DNA from: Mesorhizobium sp. 1M-11
GTDB taxonomy: Bacteria; Pseudomonadota; Alphaproteobacteria; Rhizobiales; Rhizobiaceae
Length of the DNA: 64,000 bases
Reading direction: 5' to 3'
Assembly (NCBI RefSeq): GCF_001303895.1
Contig: NZ_LJSD01000014.1
Coordinates: 62,001-126,000, forward strand
Part shown: piece after piece, positions 32,108 through 39,785 of the stretch
Layout: every line of letters begins with the position of its first letter
Numbering within the stretch: the first letter of the stretch is position 1
Made by a program: the position numbers and the translations under genes
The notes under the pieces: generated by a model
Told to the model about the DNA's origin: nothing
Database searches by the model: none
The model's input: only the letters and a program-made list of their open reading frames with translations

Positions 32108-33667
32108 ATGTCTGCGGGTTCCCGCCCCCCAACGTCCGCGGCGGCCGGCGGTATCAGCCCTTATGAACGGATCGAAAATGCGCGGCGTGCCAGCGGAGCA
32201 GGGCTGCAACAACGTGCTTCACCCGTGGCATCCGCGCTCACGTCACCTTCGAAGGAGGTGACGGCTGCCAAAGAACCAGTCGCAACGGTGACGCTCGACA
32301 AGATCGGGGCCTTTTTGGAACTCGATTTTCGGCGTCTGTTTGTGTGGCTGCGCGCGGGCCTTGTGATGGCTCTTCTACTGGCAATCGTCGGCGGTGTCCT
32401 CGGGGGAGCCTATGGGCTGCTGGGTAAGCAACGCTATACCGTCACTACCGACATCTTGATCAACCCCGCCAATTTGCAGGTTGTCCAGAACGATCTCTAC
32501 CCTCAATCGGGGCAGGTCGATGGACAGATCCTGAGCATGCGCAGCAAGCAGCGTATCATGACCTCGGGCAGTGTGCTTTCACGCGTGGTGGATGAGCTCG
32601 ACCTCACCGACGATCCAGAATTCTTTGATGCCAGCCGAAGTGGCGGCAAAGCCAACGACGCCAAGCCCGACCCGAAACTTACCGCGCTGAAAAACCTGGC
32701 GCAGAAGGTCAAAACCAGCGGGGATGAAAAGTCGTTCGTGACGACGCTTTCTGTATCGGCCCAAACTGCGGACAAAGCCGTCGAGATATCGCAGGCCATA
32801 ACCAAGACGTTCCAGGAAGAACTGGCCAATGCCGAGGCTTCCGGTGCAAGCCGTGCCGCTGCCGCTCTCGACGCACGGCTGGGCCAGCTCAGGAACGATG
32901 TGCAGGCGGCCGAAGAAAAAGTCGAGGCCTACAGACGCAGCCACAGTCTGTCTTCCAGCAATGGCCAGCTCGTCAGCTCTCAAACGATGACGCAGCTCAA
33001 TACCCAACTTGTCGAGGAGCAATCGCGTGTTGTCGCCGCGCAGGCGAACTATGATGCCTTGGTCGCCTCGGGCGTCAACGGAACTCGTTCCGCTCCCGAG
33101 ACTTCAGGAACGCTTGCGGCGCTGCGCGAAAGGGCAAACAGCCTGCGGCAGCAAATCGATTCGCAAGCCATGACGTTTGGCCCTCGCCATCCAACGATCG
33201 TACGTCTCAAAACGGAATTGACGACCGTCGACGCGCAGCTCAGAGCCGAGTTCAGCCGCTCTGTCGATCAGGCAAAAGTCGATCTCGACAGGAGCAAAGC
33301 AGCGTTGGCTTCGCTCAATGCAAAAATGAATGATCTCAAAGGCAGGGTTTTCACTGACAATGAATCGGAAGTCGCCCTGCGCGAGCTTCTGCGCGATGCA
33401 GCATCGAAGTCGGCGATCTATGAGAGCTTCCTTTCCCGTGCGCGCCAGATCACCGAACGCGAGCAGATCGACACCACGAATGTCCAGGTGATTTCCATGG
33501 CGGTGCCGCCGAATGGGCGCTCGTGGCCACCCCGTACCTCGATCATGATCGTGTTGGGGGCGGTAGCTGGCTTTGCTCTCGGCATGTTCCTCGCTATCGC
33601 CTGGGGTATCATACGTGACATGCGCCGCCCTCCAAACAATTCGAAAGTTGGCGCAGCCCGCGCCTGA
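32108..33667 (+). CDS. Polysaccharide chain-length/co-polymerase protein (Wzz/GumC-like), no kinase domain
   Basis: 519 residues. A cytoplasmic N-terminus of about 80 residues is followed by TM1 (AGLVMALLLAIVGGVLGGAYG). The Wzz domain has RYTVTTDILINPANLQV, followed by a long coiled-coil periplasmic part (about 190-420). TM2 follows the proline-rich PPNGRSWPPRTSIMIVLGAV motif, leaving a cytoplasmic tail of about 25 residues. ExoP-type proteins carry a tyrosine autokinase after TM2; none is present here, so a separate kinase or none is used. It controls chain length and export with the Wzy and outer-membrane partners. GT4 follows after 8 bp. Confidence 0.88.
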   Translation: MSAGSRPPTSAAAGGISPYERIENARRASGAGLQQRASPVASALTSPSKEVTAAKEPVATVTLDKIGAFLELDFRRLFVWLRAGLVMALLLAIVGGVLGGAYGLLGKQRYTVTTDILINPANLQVVQNDLYPQSGQVDGQILSMRSKQRIMTSGSVLSRVVDELDLTDDPEFFDASRSGGKANDAKPDPKLTALKNLAQKVKTSGDEKSFVTTLSVSAQTADKAVEISQAITKTFQEELANAEASGASRAAAALDARLGQLRNDVQAAEEKVEAYRRSHSLSSSNGQLVSSQTMTQLNTQLVEEQSRVVAAQANYDALVASGVNGTRSAPETSGTLAALRERANSLRQQIDSQAMTFGPRHPTIVRLKTELTTVDAQLRAEFSRSVDQAKVDLDRSKAALASLNAKMNDLKGRVFTDNESEVALRELLRDAASKSAIYESFLSRARQITEREQIDTTNVQVISMAVPPNGRSWPPRTSIMIVLGAVAGFALGMFLAIAWGIIRDMRRPPNNSKVGAARA

Positions 33668-33675
33668 AAAACAGC

Positions 33676-34803
33676 ATGGCAAAGCGCATTGTTTTCCACA
33701 TCGCCAGCCTAAGAGGCGGCGGCGCAGAGCGTGTCTTTGTCCTCATGGCAAATGAACTCGCCGCCCGCGGACACGACGTCACGCTTTTTACCTGGAATGC
33801 CGAAGGACCGAATGCCGCCTTGCGCTCGCCCGCGGTACGCCTGATCGACCTCGGTTTTGCCATTCGAGACGAAGGTTATGGCAAGGCGAAAACACTGAAG
33901 GGCGTCGTGCAAGGCGCACGCCTGCTCAAGCGTCTCGCTCCCGATGCGGTCTTCAGCGCGCCCGAATTCGCCAATCTGCTGATGGCGTTGGCGTTGTTGT
34001 TGGCAAGAAGCCGGGCCAAGTTCTTTCCGAGCTTCCATGCCGCCGCTTCGCTTTCGTCCGACAGGCTCGGCGCCAGACTGGCACACCATCTTTCCAGATC
34101 GGTGGCGGCACGCGCAACCAGGGTCATCGCGGTATCGGAAGGCGTTGGCAGGGATCTTGTGGCGGGAGGCTTTCCCAAATCCAAGGTAGTCGTCATCAAC
34201 AACCCGCTGCCACCGACCGTTGTGGGCCCAGGGCATTCCCATGCAGGGCATTCCCATGCTTGGCAGGCCCAGTTGAAGGCGATGGGCGATGGTCCGGTCA
34301 TCGCCACCATGGGACGCCTCGTTCCGGTCAAGGACCATTGGACTTTGCTGAGAGCTTTCGCCGCGCTGCGCGTCGACCGTCGGGCTCGTCTTGTCATTTT
34401 CGGTGAAGGGCCGCTGGCGGCAGAGCTGCAAGCCTATGCGCAGGAAATCGGCATAGGCTCCGACGTGCTCTTTGCGGGCTATGTCAATGATCCCGCAGCT
34501 TGCTATGCGGCAACCGATCTGTTCGTTCTTTCATCGACAAGCGAGGGCTTCGGCAATGTCCTGGTCGAGGCCATGGCAGCGGGTGTCCCGGTAATCTCCA
34601 CGGATGCACCACATGGCCCGCGCGAGATTCTTGGGGATGGCCGTTTCGGAACCCTGGTGCCAGTAGGCGACGACACGGCGATGGCAAATGCAATGGCCGA
34701 GATGCTGGATCGGCCGAAACCCGCCCAGATCCTGGCAGGCAGGGCGGCGGATTTCGAGGTCGGGAAGATCGGAGATCTCTATGAGGCGCTGCTGCGGGAG
34801 TGA
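33676..34803 (+). CDS. GT4 family glycosyltransferase
   Basis: 375 residues, GT-B fold. The N-terminal half has VFHIASLRGGGAERVFVLMANELAARGHDVTLF split over its first strand and loop. The C-terminal half has VIATMGRLVPVKDHWTLLRAF, ADLFVLSSTSEGFGNVLVEAMAAGVPV (EX7E) and GPREILGDG. The closest type is the family using UDP-GlcNAc/GalNAc or similar donors (inference only). In the linker between halves a 15-bp tandem duplication (34231-34260) encodes GHSHA twice. It starts 8 bp after the Wzz-like gene and is surely co-transcribed. Confidence 0.93.
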   Translation: MAKRIVFHIASLRGGGAERVFVLMANELAARGHDVTLFTWNAEGPNAALRSPAVRLIDLGFAIRDEGYGKAKTLKGVVQGARLLKRLAPDAVFSAPEFANLLMALALLLARSRAKFFPSFHAAASLSSDRLGARLAHHLSRSVAARATRVIAVSEGVGRDLVAGGFPKSKVVVINNPLPPTVVGPGHSHAGHSHAWQAQLKAMGDGPVIATMGRLVPVKDHWTLLRAFAALRVDRRARLVIFGEGPLAAELQAYAQEIGIGSDVLFAGYVNDPAACYAATDLFVLSSTSEGFGNVLVEAMAAGVPVISTDAPHGPREILGDGRFGTLVPVGDDTAMANAMAEMLDRPKPAQILAGRAADFEVGKIGDLYEALLRE

Positions 34804-34977
34804 TCCGCTGCTCGGTGAATCGCGACAGCAAGCTGTTTGGAAAGCGCCTAACTCTCCGACGCCTGATCGCGAATGAGCGGAAATGGTGCTGTTTCAAGCG
34901 CTGGTTAACCCGCCTTTAAACCGCCTCATCTAGTCTTCATCGGAGCGCCATCGGCATCGGGACTATCGGCAGCGCGC

Positions 34978-37206
34978 ATGGCGGACCGCAGGGACAGACG
35001 CATCGAGCCCAGCTTCGACGGGCCGTCGCAAACGGCTTCTTCCACGGGATTCTCGGTGCGGGAAGAGGACCGCGTCGTGCCGGGAAACCGTAAATCCTCC
35101 AGCAAACGCAGCGCGAGCAAAGCGAAGTCGGCTCGTGGCAGCCGGCGCAAGCGCAGCAAGACCGGCCTGTTCGGACGGCTGCTCTATTGGTGTTTCGTGC
35201 TTGCCATCTGGGGCGGCATCGCAGGTGCCGGCGTCGTCGTCTATTACGGCGCCAAGATGCCGGCGGCCACCACATGGTCGGTTCCGGACAGGGCGCCCAA
35301 TATCAAGATCGTCGATGTCGATGACCAATTGATCGCCAATCGGGGAGCGAGTGGCGGCGAGGCGGTCGGCCTCAACGAGATGTCGCGCTATATTCCCGAA
35401 GCCGTCATCGCCATCGAAGACCGGCGCTTCTATTCACACTACGGCATCGACCCGATCGGCTTCACCCGTGCGGTCGTGACCAACCTTATCGGCGGCAGCC
35501 TGCGGCAGGGCGGTTCGACATTGACCCAGCAGTTGGCCAAGAACCTGTTCTTGACGCCGGACCGGACGCTGGAGCGCAAGGTGCAGGAGGTGTTGCTCGC
35601 CATCTGGCTGGAGCAGAAGCACACCAAGGATCAGATCCTCGAAATGTATCTGAACCGGGTTTATTTCGGCTCCGGCGCGCATGGCGTCGAAGCGGCCTCG
35701 CGCCGCTATTTCGGCAAGAGCGCGCGTGACGTGACGCTCTCGGAAGCGGCATTGCTCGCCGGCCTGCTCAAGGCGCCGTCGCGCTTCTCGCCGGCGCGCG
35801 ATCCCAAGGCGGCCGAGCGCCGCGCTCAGCTGGTGCTGGGCGCCATGCGTGAAGAGGGCATGATCAGCGACAAGCAACTGAAGACGGCGATGGCAGCCCC
35901 CGCGGTGCGCGCGCCATCCTACTGGACCGGCTCGGAAAACTATGTCGCCGACACCATCGTAGAAGAACTTCCGACCCTGATCGGTGACGTGCGCGGCGAC
36001 ATTGTCGTGGAAACGACGGTGGACCTCACGCTGCAGAAGCTCGCTGAAAAATCGATCCGCGAACTGGTCGATGCGAAGGGCAAGAAACTCAATGTCACCC
36101 AGGGAGCGCTGGTGTCGATCGACAACTCCGGTGCGGTGCGGGCGATGGTCGGCGGTTACGACTATTCGACCAGCCAGTTCAACCGCGTCTCGGAGGCACG
36201 GCGACAGCCCGGCTCGGCCTTCAAGCCCTTCGTCTACATGACGGCGCTGGAAGCCGGCCGCACGCCTGACAGCGTGCGCAACGACGCGCCGATCCGCATC
36301 GGAAAATGGACGCCAGCCAACTTCAAGGGCAAATATTACGGCAAGGTCACACTGGCGACGGCCCTGGCCAAATCACTGAATTCGGTGGCGGCGCAGCTCA
36401 CGATGGAAGTTGGCCCCGATGCGGTCGTTGAAACCGCGCACCGCATGGGCATCGAGTCCGATTTGCAGAACAACACGGCGATCGCGCTCGGCACTTCGGA
36501 AGTGACGCCGCTGGAACTGACCTCGGCCTACGTCCCCTTCGCCAATGGCGGCTTCCGGCCAGAGGTGCATTTCGTGCGCCGCATTACCGACACCAACGGC
36601 AAGGTGCTCTATAAAGCCAACGAAGGCTCGGCGCCGCGCGTGGCGCGTACTGAGATCATCGGCATGATGAATTCGATGATGTCGGGCACCGTCGAGGTCG
36701 GCACCGCGAAAAAAGCCGCTTTCGGCTGGCCTTCCGCCGGCAAGACCGGCACCAGCCAGAATTCGCGCGATGCCTGGTTCGTTGGCTACACCGCCAATCT
36801 CACCACCGGCGTGTGGTTCGGCAATGACGATGGCACCGCGATGAAGAACGTTACCGGCGGCGCATTGCCGGCGCAGGCCTGGCATGAATTCATGATGGCC
36901 GCGCATCAGGGCGTTCCGGTGAAACCACTGCCTGGCACCTGGCGCTCGACGCCAGCCGATACCGTCGTGCAGGACGATATTCCCCCGGACCTCACACCAC
37001 CGGCGCCCGTTCCGGGAGGCGTGCCGTCTGCCTCGGCCGATCAGCCCGCGCGCGCGGTGCGTCAACAGGTTCAGGACGACAGTGCTGCCATGCCGCGTGA
37101 CAATGGCAGCACCGCCTCGATCGATCATCCGGTGCCGCCGGGCGATGTCGGCGGGCCTACCAAGAAGCGCAGCACCTCGATCTTCGATATCCTGAGCGGA
37201 GGCTGA
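34978..37206 (+). CDS. Penicillin-binding protein 1A (bifunctional transglycosylase/transpeptidase)
   Basis: 742 residues. A basic cytoplasmic N-terminus (RKSSSKRSASKAKS) and one TM helix (LLYWCFVLAIWGGIAGAGVVV, about 66-86) lead to the GT51 glycosyltransferase domain. That domain has IEDRRFYSHYGIDPIG, GGSTLTQQLAKNLFL, RKVQEVLLAIWLE and KDQILEMYLNRVYFG. The transpeptidase domain has SAFK (active-site Ser), SLNS (SxN) and KTGTS. The proline-rich C-terminal tail is low-complexity. It builds and crosslinks peptidoglycan in the periplasm. It stands alone downstream of the polysaccharide locus and marks a return to core genes. Confidence 0.95.
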   Translation: MADRRDRRIEPSFDGPSQTASSTGFSVREEDRVVPGNRKSSSKRSASKAKSARGSRRKRSKTGLFGRLLYWCFVLAIWGGIAGAGVVVYYGAKMPAATTWSVPDRAPNIKIVDVDDQLIANRGASGGEAVGLNEMSRYIPEAVIAIEDRRFYSHYGIDPIGFTRAVVTNLIGGSLRQGGSTLTQQLAKNLFLTPDRTLERKVQEVLLAIWLEQKHTKDQILEMYLNRVYFGSGAHGVEAASRRYFGKSARDVTLSEAALLAGLLKAPSRFSPARDPKAAERRAQLVLGAMREEGMISDKQLKTAMAAPAVRAPSYWTGSENYVADTIVEELPTLIGDVRGDIVVETTVDLTLQKLAEKSIRELVDAKGKKLNVTQGALVSIDNSGAVRAMVGGYDYSTSQFNRVSEARRQPGSAFKPFVYMTALEAGRTPDSVRNDAPIRIGKWTPANFKGKYYGKVTLATALAKSLNSVAAQLTMEVGPDAVVETAHRMGIESDLQNNTAIALGTSEVTPLELTSAYVPFANGGFRPEVHFVRRITDTNGKVLYKANEGSAPRVARTEIIGMMNSMMSGTVEVGTAKKAAFGWPSAGKTGTSQNSRDAWFVGYTANLTTGVWFGNDDGTAMKNVTGGALPAQAWHEFMMAAHQGVPVKPLPGTWRSTPADTVVQDDIPPDLTPPAPVPGGVPSASADQPARAVRQQVQDDSAAMPRDNGSTASIDHPVPPGDVGGPTKKRSTSIFDILSGG

Positions 37207-37251
37207 GGCGTCGTTAGGTTTCGGAAAAGCGCGGTCGCGCTAGCTCATCTC

Positions 37252-37707
37252 TTACGCACGGGTGTTGCTCAATTTCGCCAAAATGGACACCAGCTGTGGC
37301 GCCATAGAGCTGATTTCGTCCAAATGGATATCGGAAAGCGATTGCAGGCGTTTTTCGCTTTCCGGTGTGAGCGTCAGCAGCACCCGCCGGCCGTCGTTCG
37401 GATCAGACCGGCGGCGCACGAGGCCCGCTTCCTCCAGCCGATTGGCGAGTTCCGCGGCTGTGTGCTGCCGCACCAGCAGCCGTGTCGCCAGATCGCCGAT
37501 CGACAAGCCGTCAGCCTCGCCCACGCCCTTGATCGTAAGCAGCGCCTGGTGCTGCTGCGCCGTCAGGCCCGCCTTGCTTGCCGCTGCTTCGCTGAAGGCA
37601 AGAAACCTGCGGATCGCATAACGGAACTCGGCGAGAGAGCGATAGTCGACGCTTTGCGAGCCGCCAGAACGCGGACGTCCCGAGCCTGCTTTCGGTTTTT
37701 TGATCAC
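37252..37707 (-). CDS. MarR family transcriptional regulator
   Basis: 151 residues with the MarR winged helix: LTAQQHQALLTIKGVGEADGL, IGDLATRLLVRQHTAAELANRLEEAGLVRR (recognition helix) and the wing DPNDGRRVLLTLTPE. The start is GTG at 37707 with AGGGA upstream. It is divergent from a ClC channel gene, and a perfect 12+12 palindrome lies exactly between the two starts. It therefore most likely represses itself and the channel gene. The ligand is unknown. Confidence 0.92.
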   Translation of the reverse strand: MIKKPKAGSGRPRSGGSQSVDYRSLAEFRYAIRRFLAFSEAAASKAGLTAQQHQALLTIKGVGEADGLSIGDLATRLLVRQHTAAELANRLEEAGLVRRRSDPNDGRRVLLTLTPESEKRLQSLSDIHLDEISSMAPQLVSILAKLSNTRA

Positions 37708-37725
37708 CGGGTCATTCCCTTTCGA

Positions 37726-37754
37726 GAATTTATATCGTAGTGCGATATAAATTC
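37726..37754. promoter_or_regulatory. Palindromic operator between marR and the ClC gene
   Basis: GAATTTATATCG-TAGTG-CGATATAAATTC has perfect 12-bp arms and a 5-bp spacer. It lies 18 bp from either start codon (GTG 37707, ATG 37773). Size and AT-rich arms fit MarR/OhrR-type dimer sites. Binding here would shut off both genes. Confidence 0.75.
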
Positions 37755-37772
37755 ATCAACAGCACTGTCATC

Positions 37773-39635
37773 ATGCCTACATCGACCGAGACCCATAAGC
37801 CAGCCAGCGTCGCGCTGGGACACCGGCCGCATTTCTCGTCCAGGCACTCCGTGCCAAGGCCGGGCGACTTCACTGCCGATGCCCGTGTGCTCATGCTGAT
37901 GGCCATCGCCGTCGTCGTCGGCACCGCCTCGGTGGGGACCGCCTGGCTCCTGCTCAGACTGATCACACTTTGCACCAACATCGCCTATTATGGCCGCTTC
38001 TCACTGGAGGCCTTGCCGATTGCAGGCTCACCCCTCGGATGGGGAATGGTTGCCGTGCCAGTAATCGGCTGCCTGATCATCGGCCTGATGGCGCGTTTCG
38101 GCTCAGAAAAAATCCGCGGTCATGGCATACCCGAGGCCATCGAAGCGATCCTGATCGGCCAGAGCCGCATCAGCGCCAAGGTTGCCCTGCTCAAGCCGCT
38201 TTCCTCGGCGGTCTCGATCGGCACCGGTGGTCCGTTCGGCGCGGAAGGCCCGATCATCATGACGGGCGGCGCCGTCGGCTCGCTCATCGCGCAGACGATC
38301 CACCTGAGTTCCAGCGAACGCAAGGCGCTGCTGGTGGCAGGCGCGGCTGCCGGTATGACGGCGATCTTCGGCACGCCGCTTGCCGCGGTGCTGCTGGCGG
38401 TCGAGCTTCTGCTTTTCGAGTGGAAACCGAGAAGTTTCCTGCCGGTGGTCGTCGCCGCGACGGTTGCGGCGGCTGAACGCACGCTGTTGCTCGATCCGGC
38501 GCCGCTGTTTGCCTATGCGGGCCAGATGACCCCCTCGCTGCCGGCCTTTCTGTCATGGATGGTGGTTGGGCTCGCCATGGGGCTGGGTTCGGGGTTGCTC
38601 ACGGCCATGGTCTATGGCACGGAGGATCTGTTCCAGAAGTTGCCGATCCACTGGATGTGGTGGCCGATGATCGGTGGTCTCGTGGTCGGTCTTGGCGGCC
38701 TGATCGAACCGGCGGCATTGGGCGTCGGCTACGACAACATCCACCATCTGCTGGCCGGAGACCTTGTTTTCAAAGCGGCCCTTCTGCTTCTTGTCGTGAA
38801 GGCCATCATCTGGGCAGTGGCGCTGGGTTCGGGCACGTCCGGCGGCGTTCTGGCGCCGTTGTTGATCTTCGGCGGCGCGCTGGGTGCGCTTTTGACACCT
38901 CTGCTGCCGCAGGCCGACAACGGTTTCTGGGTGCTGCTCGGCATGGCCGCCATGATGGGCGGCACGATGCGCGCGCCTTTGACGGCAACGCTTTTCGCGG
39001 TCGAACTGACGGGAGACCAGCACGCGCTGCTGCCGCTGCTGGTTGCCTGCGCGATAGCCTATGCCACAACCGTGCTCCTGCTCAAACGGTCCATCCTGAC
39101 CGAGAAGATCGCGCGCCGTGGCCTGCACATCACGCGCGAATATCAAGCCGATCCGTTCGAACAAGCCTGGGTGAAGGATGTGATGGTGAAACCGGATGCG
39201 ATCGACGCATCCTGGAGCGTGGGCCAGACGATCGACTATTTCATGAGCGCCGATCATCGCCACAAGAGCTATCCTGTCATCACATCGGACCGGATCGTTG
39301 TGGGGATGGTTTCGCGGGGAGACGTTCTGGCCTGGCTCAGCGAGAGCGGTGAGGTTGACCGGGAATCTCTGCTTGGCGATGTGCTTGTCGAGGAACCGCT
39401 GTTTGGCAGGCCGGACGAGTTGGTCGGTCACTTGGCGGACCGCATGGCGGAAAACGGGATCGGTCGTGTGCCGGTGATCGACGCCGCAGGCAAGCTGGTC
39501 GGTCTGGTCGCCCGCAAGGATCTTCTGACTGCCAGGGCGCGGCGTGTCGCCGAGGAACGCGACCGTTCACGGCTGCTGGTGCGGCAGCATGGCCGTAAGA
39601 CTGCGAAGCCGGAAACCGCCAGCCCTCGCGCATGA
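37773..39635 (+). CDS. ClC-family chloride channel/antiporter with C-terminal CBS domains
   Basis: 620 residues. The ClC membrane part carries RGHGIPEAIEAIL (first anion-filter motif, with His where E. coli ClC has Ser), GTGGPFGAEGPIIMTGG (gating Glu retained) and GTSGGVLAPLLIFGGALGAL (third motif). Two CBS domains follow (VKDVMVKPDAIDASW and GRVPVIDAAGKLVGLVARKDLL), which in other ClCs bind adenine nucleotides. The ATG at 37773 is chosen so that the operator lies outside the gene. It is probably under MarR control. Its TGA stop lies in a family B repeat. Confidence 0.92.
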   Translation: MPTSTETHKPASVALGHRPHFSSRHSVPRPGDFTADARVLMLMAIAVVVGTASVGTAWLLLRLITLCTNIAYYGRFSLEALPIAGSPLGWGMVAVPVIGCLIIGLMARFGSEKIRGHGIPEAIEAILIGQSRISAKVALLKPLSSAVSIGTGGPFGAEGPIIMTGGAVGSLIAQTIHLSSSERKALLVAGAAAGMTAIFGTPLAAVLLAVELLLFEWKPRSFLPVVVAATVAAAERTLLLDPAPLFAYAGQMTPSLPAFLSWMVVGLAMGLGSGLLTAMVYGTEDLFQKLPIHWMWWPMIGGLVVGLGGLIEPAALGVGYDNIHHLLAGDLVFKAALLLLVVKAIIWAVALGSGTSGGVLAPLLIFGGALGALLTPLLPQADNGFWVLLGMAAMMGGTMRAPLTATLFAVELTGDQHALLPLLVACAIAYATTVLLLKRSILTEKIARRGLHITREYQADPFEQAWVKDVMVKPDAIDASWSVGQTIDYFMSADHRHKSYPVITSDRIVVGMVSRGDVLAWLSESGEVDRESLLGDVLVEEPLFGRPDELVGHLADRMAENGIGRVPVIDAAGKLVGLVARKDLLTARARRVAEERDRSRLLVRQHGRKTAKPETASPRA

Positions 39636-39785
39636 CCTGAAAATCGGATCGATTTTCGGAAAGGTCATACGGGATATTACTGGAGCGTCGATTGCGCATC
39701 CGAAAGCACGCGCGGCGCTCCAACGCTTTGTTTCTGCGCAATTCCGGACGCAAAACCGCTCCGCACTTTTGCTGGAACTGCTTTA
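39631..39785. repeat. Composite family B + family A repeat filling the ClC-Kef intergenic space
   Basis: A short family B dyad (CATGACCTGAAAATCG ... CGATTTTCGGAAAGGTCAT, 39632-39669) is followed by a family A copy (39682-39785, ending CTGGAACTGCTTTAG). The whole space between the two convergent genes is repeat, and both stop codons (TGA at 39633-39635; TAA of the minus gene at 39783-39785) lie within it. Confidence 0.8.
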
